DNA of 27,118 bases from CAYUYV01 sp050331455 (GTDB taxonomy: Bacteria > Pseudomonadota > Alphaproteobacteria > JAJFIK01): assembly GCA_050331455.1 (NCBI GenBank), contig JBHJGV010000084.1, positions 1 through 27,118 on the forward strand. Reading direction: 5' to 3'. Shown one piece after another: positions 1-8,840 of the stretch. Both the position numbers and the translations under genes were made by a program. The notes below the pieces were generated by a model. The model had not been told where the DNA came from. It searched no databases and saw only the letters and a program-made list of their open reading frames with translations. The first letter of the stretch is position 1. Every line of letters starts with the position of its first letter.

Positions 1-19
1 CGAATGTGCGAGGCGTGTC

Positions 20-145
20 ATGGGCAGCACAGCGGGTGAAGATGATCGGGGTGCATTGCGGGTCCGTTTCGACCGCCGTTTGAAGCTGGAATTCCATGGC
101 TCCCGCCTCACCTCCGATGCCGGTCTGCTGGCTTTTCGGGATTGA
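20..145 (+). pseudogene. IS1380-family transposase, N-terminal fragment
   Basis: From an ATG at 20 the frame reads a short leader and then VRFDRRLKLEFHGSRLTSDA and GLLAF, which I recognise as the N-terminal signature of alphaproteobacterial IS1380-type DDE transposases. It stops at a TGA at 143-145 after about 41 residues, whereas the full enzyme has over 400. The rest of the transposase is absent and the sequence switches directly to IS5-like coding. It is a dead remnant. Family assignment is from memory of the motif, not a search. Confidence 0.7.
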
Positions 146-230
146 TTTCGAGGGCTTCCGGCCGGTACTGGACAGGGCATTGGCGCGGTCGGATCGGTCA
201 AAGGGCGGGCGTGCGCCGTTCGACCCGGTG
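141..230 (+). pseudogene. IS5-family transposase, internal fragment
   Basis: In the frame of 141 the sequence reads IDFEGFRPVLDRALARSDRS followed by KGGRAPFDPV, matching the conserved N-terminal region of IS5-family transposases (usually FRPxLxxAL-R-SKGGRPPYDPVLMFK). Similarity ends at the FDPV; the expected continuation is missing. The fragment abuts the IS1380 remnant with overlap at the junction around 140-147, suggesting one element inserted in the other or deletion between neighbouring elements. No catalytic residues remain. Confidence 0.7.
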
Positions 231-439
231 GTTCGGCCTGCTGGCTCGAACCGGCGGCACTCGGAGCCTGACTGTCCAATCCGGATTTGGCAAGAATTGC
301 AAGGCCTTGCGAAGGGATGCAGATTTTACGTGTATGCGCCCCCGCATGTTTCCGCAGAGTAGCGTGCGACACTTGGGCGGGGAAGCCCTTATCGACGAAG
401 CCTCACGGGTGTGCCGCATTTTTCTTGCCGTTCCCCACA
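231..439. other. Non-coding flank of IS debris
   Basis: I see no convincing gene, RNA or repeat between the IS5 fragment and the 3' end of the thioesterase. Short open frames here lack recognisable motifs. It may hold further eroded IS sequence. Confidence 0.4.
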
Positions 440-877
440 TTACCCCCGCGGCCACAGCACAAGCTGCGTGCAGCGGAAATGGGCAAGGGTCTTGCCGGTC
501 TCCACGTGGCGCACGGCGGCATCCCAAACCTGGGTGGTGCGGCCGATATGAAGGGGCGTGGCCTCGCCTTCGAGCCCTCCGTCAAGGGCCGTGCCGAGGA
601 AATTCGTCTTCAGCTCCATGGTCGTAAAGCCGGACGCGCCTTCAGGCAGGCTGACGATGGTGGCGTACCCGCACAGCGTATCGGCGAAGGCGACGACGGA
701 TCCGCCGTGAAGAAAGCCGTTCGGCGCCAGATGGGCCCGGGTCACCGGCATGCGGGCGGCAATCACATCCGTGCGGTCGAGGATCTCGATCCCCAACGTG
801 CCGGGCAGCATGGTCTTCGCGCGGGCATTGAAGTCCTGCGCTGAGCGTTCCCGTGCGTCCGCCATGGCCCGTGCCAT
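440..877 (-). CDS. PaaI-like hotdog-fold thioesterase
   Basis: This 145-residue protein has the size and motifs of the single-domain PaaI/4HBT acyl-CoA thioesterase family, cytoplasmic enzymes that hydrolyse acyl- or aryl-CoA thioesters. The signature NGFLHGGSVVAFADTLCGYA lies at residues 53-72; H57-G58-G59 and D66 match the usual active-site segment, and TTMELKTNFL (85-94) is the usual second motif. There is an alternative in-frame ATG at 865; neither start has a well-spaced Shine-Dalgarno, so the start is uncertain by four residues. It is divergent from the M1 peptidase with about 75 bp between. The substrate cannot be deduced. Confidence 0.88.
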   Translation of the reverse strand: MARAMADARERSAQDFNARAKTMLPGTLGIEILDRTDVIAARMPVTRAHLAPNGFLHGGSVVAFADTLCGYATIVSLPEGASGFTTMELKTNFLGTALDGGLEGEATPLHIGRTTQVWDAAVRHVETGKTLAHFRCTQLVLWPRG

Positions 878-951
878 CCTCTGCTTTGCGCCGCCGGCGA
901 AATAGCCTAGGCTTTCATACAGAAATCCAAGGGCTTTATCAGGGGTGAGAC

Positions 952-3453
952 ATGGTCAATCAAGCGATGAAACGGGCCGTATGGCGTGTTCTGGGGGGGG
1001 TGCTCCTGTTCGCGACCTGTGTTGCAGGCACCGCCGCCGCCCAGTCGGTGGTGCAGACCAAGGGCACCTTTGTCGACAAGTTCCGTCAGCTTGAAGAGGT
1101 CCTGCCGACCCCGAACAGCTATCGCACGGGCTCCGGCGCGCCCGGCCATGAATACTGGCAGCAGGGCGCCGACTACCAGATAGACGTCGCCCTTGATGAG
1201 GGCACCCAGGTTCTCAGCGCCGCGCAGACCATCACCTACACGAACAATTCGCCCGATGCGCTGACCTATTTGTGGCTGCTGCTGGACCAGAACCGTTTCA
1301 AGCCGGACTCCCGTTTCGCCAAGACATTGACGGCCCCGGAAGCGAGCCGGCTGTCCACCTTCGCCGTGCGCGGCGCTCTGGCCCGGGAACAGTTCGAGGG
1401 CGGTTTCACGGTCACCAATGTCCGCCGCGACGACGGTACACCCCTTGCCACGGCCATTACCGACACCCTGATGCGCGTCGATCTCACCGAGCCGCTGATG
1501 CCCGGCGAGTCGGTCACGTTCTCCTTCGATTGGTCCTTCCCGATCATCGAGAGCCGGACCATGGGGGGGCGCTCCGGGTGGGAACTGTTCCCGGACGGCA
1601 ATCGCATTTTCCTGCTGGCCCAGTGGTTCCCCCGCATGGCGGCCTATACGGATGTGGAAGGCTGGCACAACAAGCATTTCCTGGGCCGCGGCGAGTTCAC
1701 CCTGGAATTCGGCGATTATGACGTCTCCATCACCGTGCCGGACGATCACGTGGTCGCGTCCACGGGTGTCCTTCAAAACATGGACGATGTGCTGACGGAC
1801 GATCAAAAAGCCCGGTTCGAGGCCGCAAAGACCGCCGAGCGCCCGTCCTTCGTCGTTACGCCCCAGGAGGCCCTGGACAATGAGCGGAGCCCGGCCACAG
1901 GCATGCGGACCTGGCGGTTCGTCGCCGAGAATGTCCGGGATTTTGCCTTCGCGTCCTCGCGCAAATTCATCTGGGACGCCCAGGGCTACGTGCAGAACGA
2001 GGGCGACGCGCCCATCATGGCCATGTCGTTCTATCCGAACGAAGGCGAGCCTTTGTGGTCGCGCTATTCCACGGAATCCATCGTGCACACCATGGAGGTC
2101 TATTCGAAATACACGTTCGATTATCCCTATCCGGTGGCCATTTCCGTGAACGGGCCCGTGGGCGGCATGGAATACCCCATGATCACTTTCAACGGTCCGC
2201 GCCCGGTGCGGGATGGCGCCGGCAATGTCACCTATTCCCGGCGCACGAAATACGGCCTCATCTCCGTGATCATCCACGAAATCGGGCACATGTATTTCCC
2301 GATGATCGTCAATTCGGATGAGCGCCAGTGGACCTGGATGGACGAGGGCCTTAACACCTTCCTGCAGTTCCTCGCCGAACAGGAATGGGAAGAGAATTAT
2401 CCCTCGCGCCGGGGCGAAGCCCGCAACATGGTCCCGTATATGCGCTCGGATCGGCAGGTGCCGATCATGACCAATTCCGAGTCGATCCTTCAGTTCGGAA
2501 ACAATGCCTATGGCAAGCCGGCCACGGCCCTGAACGTCCTGCGGGAGACGATCATGGGCCGTGAACTGTTTGACTTCGCCTTCAAGGAATACGCCCAGCG
2601 CTGGATGTTCCGCCGGCCCATGCCCGCCGACATCTTCCGCACCATGGAAGACGCCTCCGGCATCGATCTCGATTGGTTCTGGCGCGGCTGGTTCTACAGC
2701 ACGGACCATGTGGATATTTCCATCGATGCCGTGCGCCGGGCCCGGCTGAACACTCTGAACCCGGATGTGGAAGCCGCCTGGGAGCGCTCACGCTTCGAGG
2801 CCCAGCCGAAATCCATCACCGACCAGCGCAATGAGGGCATGGAGCGGCGCACGGATCGCAAGCCTGAACTGCTCGATTTTTACAACGACAATGACCGCTT
2901 CACCGTGTCCGACCGCCAGCGGATGATCTACCGCTCCCGCCTGCGCAACCTTTCCGCCTGGGAGCGGAAGCTGCTGGAGACCAATGCCAATTTCTACTTC
3001 CTCGACTTCACCAATCATGGCGGTCTCGTGATGCCGCTGATCCTGAAGGTCGACTACGATGACGGCACGTCGGAGACGCTTCGTATCCCGGCCGAAATCT
3101 GGCGCTACGATCCCCGTCAAACCAGCAAGCTGATCATCACGGACAAGGTCATCCGGGCGGTGACGGTCGACCCGAACTGGGAGACCGCGGATACCGACGT
3201 GACCAACAACTATTACCCGCGCCGGGTGGCCCAGAGCCGGATCGACATGTTCCGCCGCCGGGCCAGCCGCAATCTCATGGCTGAAATGTCGCCGAAACTG
3301 ACCGGCGTCGGCTTCGATGCCCTGCCGGCGGACGGCTATCCGCCGCTCCAGGACAGCGAGATCCTGTTTGTGGCGGACGATCTCGACAAGAGCGAAGAGC
3401 CGATCGGCGAAGACTGGAAAACCCGCCACACCGGTCCGGAACCGGAGCTTTGA
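952..3453 (+). CDS. Exported M1-family zinc metallopeptidase
   Basis: An 833-residue gluzincin aminopeptidase-like protein. Residues 1-30 form a Sec signal peptide (hydrophobic stretch about 14-26, then AAAQS). The M1 exopeptidase motif GGMEYP is at 404-409. The zinc site HEIGH is at 442-446, followed by the third ligand E465 in WMDEG, exactly the HExxH-x18-E spacing of the family; E443 would be the general base. The final ~300 residues are less characteristic and probably a beta-rich or helical C-terminal extension. It likely trims peptides in the periplasm or on the surface. A GGTGAG-like site precedes the ATG closely; M6 at 967 is the alternative start. The gene is followed without a gap by a DUF6702-like gene, probably co-transcribed. 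Confidence 0.93.
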   Translation: MVNQAMKRAVWRVLGGVLLFATCVAGTAAAQSVVQTKGTFVDKFRQLEEVLPTPNSYRTGSGAPGHEYWQQGADYQIDVALDEGTQVLSAAQTITYTNNSPDALTYLWLLLDQNRFKPDSRFAKTLTAPEASRLSTFAVRGALAREQFEGGFTVTNVRRDDGTPLATAITDTLMRVDLTEPLMPGESVTFSFDWSFPIIESRTMGGRSGWELFPDGNRIFLLAQWFPRMAAYTDVEGWHNKHFLGRGEFTLEFGDYDVSITVPDDHVVASTGVLQNMDDVLTDDQKARFEAAKTAERPSFVVTPQEALDNERSPATGMRTWRFVAENVRDFAFASSRKFIWDAQGYVQNEGDAPIMAMSFYPNEGEPLWSRYSTESIVHTMEVYSKYTFDYPYPVAISVNGPVGGMEYPMITFNGPRPVRDGAGNVTYSRRTKYGLISVIIHEIGHMYFPMIVNSDERQWTWMDEGLNTFLQFLAEQEWEENYPSRRGEARNMVPYMRSDRQVPIMTNSESILQFGNNAYGKPATALNVLRETIMGRELFDFAFKEYAQRWMFRRPMPADIFRTMEDASGIDLDWFWRGWFYSTDHVDISIDAVRRARLNTLNPDVEAAWERSRFEAQPKSITDQRNEGMERRTDRKPELLDFYNDNDRFTVSDRQRMIYRSRLRNLSAWERKLLETNANFYFLDFTNHGGLVMPLILKVDYDDGTSETLRIPAEIWRYDPRQTSKLIITDKVIRAVTVDPNWETADTDVTNNYYPRRVAQSRIDMFRRRASRNLMAEMSPKLTGVGFDALPADGYPPLQDSEILFVADDLDKSEEPIGEDWKTRHTGPEPEL

Positions 3454-3464
3454 GACCCGCGCCG

Positions 3465-4019
3465 ATGCGGGGCGCCATCCGTTCTCTCGCCCTCTTGATC
3501 GTGCCTGCGGCCGCCCTGCTCTGGGCGGGCGCGGCCGTGCTCATGGGCCCGATCAGCGCCAAGGCCCACCGCCTCAACGCGGCTCAGACCACGGTGGATG
3601 TGAACCCCCGCAACGGCGCGCTGGAGGTCGTGCACGAGGTCTTCATTCACGATCTGGAAGAGGCCTTCGTGCGGCGCTTCGGCCGGGCCCTCATCCTGTC
3701 CGAGGGCGGACAGGACGTGGCGTTGGCGGTCGCGCTGGTCACCGATGCGTTTACTCTCCGAGCCCGCAGCGGCGACCCCGTGCCCCTCAGTCTGGTGGGG
3801 GCGGAGCGCAATTTTGATCGGCTGGTCATTTATCGTGATGCCGCCAGCCCACCAGCGCTCAAGGATCTGCTGATCGCCGACGAAATCCTGATGGAAACCT
3901 TCCCGGCCCAGACCAACCGCGTGAATGTGCGCCATGGGGGGCGCGTCCGCACCCTCGTGTTCGACGGCTCGACCATGGGGCAGGCTCAGCCGGCCCTCAT
4001 TGAGTCCGCTGCGGAATAA
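3465..4019 (+). CDS. DUF6702-like exported protein
   Basis: A 184-residue protein beginning with a hydrophobic export segment (about residues 7-30) and then AHRLNAAQTTVDVNPRNGAL, resembling the N-terminus of DUF6702 proteins, in which a mature chain starts near an H and continues with short beta strands. I place the start at ATG 3465, 11 bp after the peptidase stop; a TTG at 3450 overlapping that stop, with GGAG just before it, would add five residues. The function of the family is unknown. The tight linkage to an exported M1 peptidase suggests a shared envelope role, for example as partner or substrate-binding factor; this is inference. Confidence 0.72.
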   Translation: MRGAIRSLALLIVPAAALLWAGAAVLMGPISAKAHRLNAAQTTVDVNPRNGALEVVHEVFIHDLEEAFVRRFGRALILSEGGQDVALAVALVTDAFTLRARSGDPVPLSLVGAERNFDRLVIYRDAASPPALKDLLIADEILMETFPAQTNRVNVRHGGRVRTLVFDGSTMGQAQPALIESAAE

Positions 4020-4037
4020 CCGTCCGGCGGACCGGGT
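4020..4037. terminator. Short dyad between convergent genes
   Basis: A small hairpin (GTCC-GGC-GGAC, about 4022-4032) sits in the 18 bp between the convergent DUF6702-like and beta-helix genes. There is no U-tract, so any terminator role is weak. Confidence 0.25.
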
Positions 4038-7000
4038 TTAGAGCAGGCCGTCATTCTGCCCTTGGCGCGGGCGGACAAGACCCGTGATCAGCGCGGCGAA
4101 CAGGGTGGCGAAAAACCAGCCCATGACAATCTGCAGTGACTGGTACATCTTAAACCAATAGGCTTCGTTCGCCGCATGGACCGCCGTCAGGCGCAACGGT
4201 CCCAAGGGCAGGCTGACCAGAGCGGTCTCATTGTCCTCCAGCGCCCGATCCTGGCCCCAGTCCGCATGGAAATAAATCCAAGGGCCCTTGCAATGGGGGT
4301 TGCTGGCCGCGATCCAGTACTGGCTTTGGCGCAGGTCGATGATCGGAATGATCAGATCGAGCGAGAAATGCAATGGGTGGAAGGCGGGATAGTCCGGCGG
4401 CGGATAGGACCGTCCGTCCCCGTTACGCCCGAAATAGAACTCCGCATCCGCTGGCGCGATGCACCGGGTCCGCCGGAAAGGATCTTCCCCGGCCTCCAGG
4501 GGGTCCACGATCTCATAGGCGAGGTTGAAAATGCCCGCGCCCAGGACGGCAAAAAATATGAGCCCGATAATAGCCCGCCAGGGCTGATAGCCATAGCGCA
4601 TGGTCACCCGGGCGATGGTTTCGAACAGTTTCAGGGCCGGATTGCGCTGCTGGCGCAGTCTCTGGGTGCGCTTGGCCACATCCAGGTCCTCGGCGACGGC
4701 GGGGCGCCCCTGCTGGCGCAGCACCCGGACGATCTGGTCGAAGGGCTGGGGGTCGAAGCGCTCGGTGAGGTAGATTCGTTGCTGCCGGTGCAGCCAGTCG
4801 AGGCGCTGGCGGGAGTCCGTGGGGGCGCCCTCCGCAATCCGTCCATAGGTAAAGCCGTTCAGGATCAGGTCGCCCGCGTCGGGCCAGGCCCGGGGATGGT
4901 CGTTCAGGGTGCCGACGACGGCATCGGTTAGATCGAGAATGTAGCTGCTGGTGTCGTGCCCCGGTTCTTCGCCGGCCTTGCGCCGGCCCTTGCCATCTTG
5001 CGCCGGCCAGTGGCGCCCGTCGGGGCGGGGCTGGGCATTCGTGTCCGACGGCGCGCCAAGGAACAGGGTCCCCCGGATCTGCATGCGACGCGCCTTGAGG
5101 CAGGGCACTGCGCCGGGCGGCGCAAGGGCGCCCCCCGGGGGCGCGCCCCCATCGGACCGATTGAAGCTGTCCCGCCAGATCTCCAGATCGTTGTCGATTT
5201 GGGCAGCGGTCAGGTCCAGATCGCCGATCAGCCGAGAGGCGCGATCGATGATCAGCTTACGGCCGATATGGGCCCCCGGCAGTTCGAGGGCAGTGCCGTC
5301 GGCGGCGATGAACACGGCGCTCAGGGCCCGGAAGGCGCTGTAGATCTCGGCTTGCGTGAAATCGCTCATGCCTTCGGCGCGGAAGGGCGCGCGAAGCTCG
5401 ACGCTTACCCCCACCTGCATGCCCTGGCAGGCGAGGGCCCGGGGCACCTGCCGGCCCACCGTGCTGATGGGATGGCGCGGTCCGTAATGGCGCCCTTCGG
5501 ACACGAAGGTCTGGCTGACACCGGCCCGGGCGAAATTCACCTCCCCGTGGCTGTGAAAGTCCCGGCCCAGATAGACGCTCCGGGCGATTTTGGCGGCGCC
5601 GGCCAGCAGCGTGGCGCCGATGGCATTGCCCGATGCGCCCGTACTCGCACCGACGGCCTCCCGGCTGACCAGGATAATCCGGTCGAGGGCGAGATTGCCG
5701 CTGATTTCGGACTGTTCGAAGGAGACGGGGCCCACGACGGTGACCAGATAGGGATCGGCGAGCAGATCATAGGGCAGCCCGTCCGCCCGGTCCGGTCGAC
5801 CCTCTTCCGGATCCGCGCGCGTGACGAACACGTCTTTGCCGATCTCCACCATGCTGGCATTGATGGACAGGGCTTCGATGCTGGTGTTGTCCGGACCCGG
5901 AATGAGAGGGTTGCGCACATGGAGGCTGCGCAGCATGGCGAAGCCGTCAATCACGCAGCCGGACAGGTTGATCTGCCCCAGGCAGATCAGGGAAACGGGA
6001 CGTGCGCCGGGAAACAGGCGGCAATACTGGGTGTCGCCATGGGTCGCCTGCAGATCCGGGTCGAGCAGCCTGTCCGGATTGCCCAGATAGAGGCTGCCCT
6101 TGATGTGGCACAGGCTCAAGCGCATGCATTGGTGCAAGTGCCCCTCGACCAGGATCATCTGTTCAAAGCGCGCCTCATCCTCGATGAGGGCCTCTTCCAG
6201 ATTGACCGCACCACGCACCAGGGCTCCCCCGGTGATCCGGATCCCGCGTTCCAGGATCACGCCGCTGGCATGGATGGCCTCATGGGGCTCGAGGGTCAGG
6301 CCGAACCGGCTGGCCTGGACGGCGGCTTCCGGCAGGCCCTCATAGCTGCCGCCATGGATCAGGAGGCCACCTTCGATGCGCGCGTCGGCCAGATTGATGC
6401 CGCCGACATAATGGCTGCTCCCCTGCTGGCCGTTCCCGTGGGGGCGGACGGGGCCACTCTCGGCCCCGTCGCCGACGATCTGCAGATTGGCGCCCACAAA
6501 GATCCGGTCGGCGGCCAGGGCGGGCTGGTCACGGCCGCGGCCCTGCGTGTCCAATCCGGACAGGTGGCAGGCCTTGAAATAGGCGGTGCCCTGAATGGAT
6601 CCATCCTGTAAATAGACCGGCCCCTGGAAGCGGCAGCGTTCAATGACAAGGTCGCTGGCCACGTGGAGGTGATTGGCCTCCAGGGCCGCATTCAGTTCGC
6701 GCTCGGACTGGTCGGCCCACGCAAACCGGGACTCGTACAACCGAATCTTGCGCAGGACCCGGGCATTGGCGATGTCGAAGGAGCCTTCGACGCGCAGGCC
6801 GATGGCCACCATCTCGCCCTGGATCACGGCGCCCGTCGCGCGGAGCGCGAAACCGTTGGGATAGCCGGCGGCCTCCAGGACCGTATTGGACAGATTGAGG
6901 TCGCCGCAGACCTCGATCTTCCGCATCCGGATGGCGCCTTCGAAACGGGCCTGGGCGTTGGCGTCCTCCGCGTTCTCCACGTCTTCGCGCGGCTCGTAGG

Positions 7001-7997
7001 GTTTGACGTCTCCGAAGCGCAAATCACCGCCGATATGGGCCCGATCCAGCATCAGGCTGCGGCTTTGCCGGCTATGGATGGACGTGCCCACGAGGCGCAG
7101 GCTGCCTTCGACGCGCATGCCCGTCAGACGGACTTCACCCTCGAACCGACTGCGCGACAGGACCGCATTGCCCATCACCCTCAGACCGCCGCCCTTGACC
7201 GCATAGCTGCGCTCAGACCGGGGGCCCGTGCCGGCCCCGCCACGCCCTTTCACATCGGCACCGTCGAGGAAGAGGCGTTTGCCGACCACCAATTCCTCCA
7301 GATGCACGGGCCCGCCGGCCCGCAGATCCGTCAGCCGCAGGTCATTGCCGATCTGGGCGACCCGCAGCATCAGGGCATGGGCGTTTTCCTCCCGGTAATA
7401 GCGGCGCATGGCTTCCGGCAGGTCCGGGTCGGGCGCCAGGGCATCCTCCCGGGGCCCGTCCGGCATGATCTTCATGCCCCACAGGTCGGCCCAGCCCCGG
7501 ATGTGGGCCCCTTCCAGGACCACAGGTCCATGGGACACGGAATAATGCATTTTAAGATTGCCATTGATCCGTGCACCGCGGCCCAGCAGGGCCCGGATCC
7601 AGCTTTGGCTGATCTCGAGGGTCTCAAGGCGCCCATGGCCCAGCAGGATGGTGTCTTCCACCCGGCATTTCTGGAACCGGAGAGGGAAGGTCAGGGTCAC
7701 ATTGTAAAGGTCCAGCGTGCCGACGATCCGCAGGCCCCGGATCAACAGTCCCCGCGCATGGGTGTGCCGGTCGCGGGCCGCATCGAGGATGATGCGGCGC
7801 AGCACCTGGGCATGGATGGTCTGCCCTTCCCATCCCTCGGGGCTGTCCACCGCGTTGGGTACGTGCGTTGTCGCCGAGAACGGGTCGCTTTGGGAAAAAT
7901 TGACCGGCCGGCCGGCCCGAAGGGCATGCTGAAGGGCGCCCACCATGTCGGCATCGCGGCCCGCGTTCGGCGCGGCGTCTGGAGCCATGTCCTGCAT
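4038..7997 (-). CDS. Giant beta-helix (pentapeptide-like) membrane-anchored protein
   Basis: A 1319-residue protein made mostly of repeating strands with the rhythm V/L-x-G-x-L-x-L-x-x-A/T-x-I (e.g. GLRIVGTLDLYNVTL, RVEGSLRLVGTSI, GARINGNLKMHY) from about residue 80 to 1090. This predicts a long right-handed beta-solenoid of the kind seen in pentapeptide-repeat proteins and in those often labelled membrane-associated oxidoreductase; I see no redox motif. After it comes a segment PFDQIVRVLRQQGRPAVAED (about 1100-1120), then a transmembrane helix near 1143-1163, an extracytoplasmic loop with two cysteines and the motif HPLHFSLDLIIPIIDL, and a final helix near 1288-1308. The solenoid is therefore probably cytoplasmic and membrane-tethered. 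The ATG at 7997 has GGAGG seven bases upstream. It lies 45 bp after a small exported protein gene, likely an operon. Function unknown; scaffolding or binding is inference. Confidence 0.85.
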   Translation of the reverse strand: MQDMAPDAAPNAGRDADMVGALQHALRAGRPVNFSQSDPFSATTHVPNAVDSPEGWEGQTIHAQVLRRIILDAARDRHTHARGLLIRGLRIVGTLDLYNVTLTFPLRFQKCRVEDTILLGHGRLETLEISQSWIRALLGRGARINGNLKMHYSVSHGPVVLEGAHIRGWADLWGMKIMPDGPREDALAPDPDLPEAMRRYYREENAHALMLRVAQIGNDLRLTDLRAGGPVHLEELVVGKRLFLDGADVKGRGGAGTGPRSERSYAVKGGGLRVMGNAVLSRSRFEGEVRLTGMRVEGSLRLVGTSIHSRQSRSLMLDRAHIGGDLRFGDVKPYEPREDVENAEDANAQARFEGAIRMRKIEVCGDLNLSNTVLEAAGYPNGFALRATGAVIQGEMVAIGLRVEGSFDIANARVLRKIRLYESRFAWADQSERELNAALEANHLHVASDLVIERCRFQGPVYLQDGSIQGTAYFKACHLSGLDTQGRGRDQPALAADRIFVGANLQIVGDGAESGPVRPHGNGQQGSSHYVGGINLADARIEGGLLIHGGSYEGLPEAAVQASRFGLTLEPHEAIHASGVILERGIRITGGALVRGAVNLEEALIEDEARFEQMILVEGHLHQCMRLSLCHIKGSLYLGNPDRLLDPDLQATHGDTQYCRLFPGARPVSLICLGQINLSGCVIDGFAMLRSLHVRNPLIPGPDNTSIEALSINASMVEIGKDVFVTRADPEEGRPDRADGLPYDLLADPYLVTVVGPVSFEQSEISGNLALDRIILVSREAVGASTGASGNAIGATLLAGAAKIARSVYLGRDFHSHGEVNFARAGVSQTFVSEGRHYGPRHPISTVGRQVPRALACQGMQVGVSVELRAPFRAEGMSDFTQAEIYSAFRALSAVFIAADGTALELPGAHIGRKLIIDRASRLIGDLDLTAAQIDNDLEIWRDSFNRSDGGAPPGGALAPPGAVPCLKARRMQIRGTLFLGAPSDTNAQPRPDGRHWPAQDGKGRRKAGEEPGHDTSSYILDLTDAVVGTLNDHPRAWPDAGDLILNGFTYGRIAEGAPTDSRQRLDWLHRQQRIYLTERFDPQPFDQIVRVLRQQGRPAVAEDLDVAKRTQRLRQQRNPALKLFETIARVTMRYGYQPWRAIIGLIFFAVLGAGIFNLAYEIVDPLEAGEDPFRRTRCIAPADAEFYFGRNGDGRSYPPPDYPAFHPLHFSLDLIIPIIDLRQSQYWIAASNPHCKGPWIYFHADWGQDRALEDNETALVSLPLGPLRLTAVHAANEAYWFKMYQSLQIVMGWFFATLFAALITGLVRPRQGQNDGLL

Positions 7998-8042
7998 GTG
8001 TGTCCTCCGACGAATGGGCGCCCCGGGCCCTTGGGTCCATGG

Positions 8043-8642
8043 TCAGGGGGCGATGAGATCGCTCAGCCGCCGCATCAGCCGCGTCCCGGCTTCCTGGCTC
8101 CTGGTGTGGATGACCAGAACGCTGGCATTGCGGTCCGGGATGCGGGCACCGGGGCTTGCCCAACGGGGGCCGATCTGGACGGTCACACAACCCTCCACCT
8201 TGCAAAACGCCTCCACGGCCGGACAATCGCCGGCGCTGTGTTCGGTGGTCATTCCTTCAAGGGTCAGGTCGCTCAGGCGCGCCCGGGCATACATGACCGT
8301 CCAGCCGGACCCGTTGCCGATCGCGCCATATTCGAGCCAGCGATAGACGAGCACGCCGCCGGGGGTTAGCCGGATGCGCGGCGCCAGTCCCCAGTCGGTG
8401 ATCCGGTGCCCGGCGCCGTTGCGGCAGGAGATGTCCGAGACCAGAGCGTCAAGGGCCGGATCGCCGTCCTCGCCCAGGCTGCTGCGCTGCCCGACGGTGC
8501 CGGGCCCGGCCGGTTGGGCGAGGGCGCCCGGCATGGGAACGGCGCATAGGAGCATGAGCGCCATGGCGACCGCCATGGATGGCCTCAATCGGTGTCGCGA
8601 CGTCCACAGCCCCATTGTCCACAGCCCCATTATTGCCGCCAT
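8043..8642 (-). CDS. Small exported protein of unknown function
   Basis: A 199-residue protein. The ATG at 8642 is preceded by a strong GAGGAGGGA site, which decides this start over upstream in-frame codons. Residues 1-42 contain an export signal (MAVAMALMLLCAVPMPGALAQ ending in a good ALA-Q cleavage site). The mature part has five cysteines, four of them spaced for likely disulfides (SCR near 66, then DCP, FCK and GCV in a cluster). No domain recognised. The signal region carries an exact 15-bp tandem duplication giving MGLWTMGLWT. It precedes the beta-helix protein gene by 45 bp on the same strand and may work with it at the envelope. Confidence 0.72.
   Translation of the reverse strand: MAAIMGLWTMGLWTSRHRLRPSMAVAMALMLLCAVPMPGALAQPAGPGTVGQRSSLGEDGDPALDALVSDISCRNGAGHRITDWGLAPRIRLTPGGVLVYRWLEYGAIGNGSGWTVMYARARLSDLTLEGMTTEHSAGDCPAVEAFCKVEGCVTVQIGPRWASPGARIPDRNASVLVIHTRSQEAGTRLMRRLSDLIAP
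8602..8631. repeat. 15-bp exact tandem duplication inside a gene
   Basis: Two identical 15-bp copies (8602-8616 and 8617-8631, unit GTCCACAGCCCCATT). The period is a multiple of three, so it adds a five-residue repeat (MGLWT) to the N-terminal segment of the small exported protein without a frameshift. Confidence 0.95.
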
Positions 8643-8775
8643 TCTTGTCCCTCCTCGGATGGATCGCACATCCACGGCCCCGTGGTTGTTGCCGCCAGGA
8701 TACCGTGAAATAAAATGCCGTGGCGGAAGATTCGGCGTGGGTGCCGCCCGTCGCCGGCGGGGAAGCATCCGCATC

Positions 8776-8826
8776 GGGACAGCCGGCCCCGCCGGACAAG
8801 GGGGACAGCCGGCCCCGCCGGACAAG
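8776..8826. repeat. 25-bp direct repeat before the muramidase gene
   Basis: Two exact 25-bp copies at 8776-8800 and 8802-8826 separated by one G. Each contains an internal CCGGC/GCCGG dyad. The second copy runs straight into GGAAGG, the likely ribosome-binding site of the muramidase gene at 8841. Confidence 0.95.
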
Positions 8827-8840
8827 GAAGGACCGCGATC

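Noticed and set aside
907..2709. Long open frame opposite the M1 peptidase
   Set aside because: Antisense shadow of a GC-rich gene; the plus strand has a complete zinc-peptidase motif and signal peptide, and the minus frame shows no recognisable domain.
4956..8369. Two long plus-strand open frames opposite the beta-helix gene
   Set aside because: Their sequence is rich in D, H, G and Q typical of antisense frames; the minus strand has regular repeats, membrane helices and a proper ribosome-binding site.
8776..8826. CRISPR-like repeats before the muramidase gene
   Set aside because: Only two copies with a one-base separation; no spacers and no cas genes.
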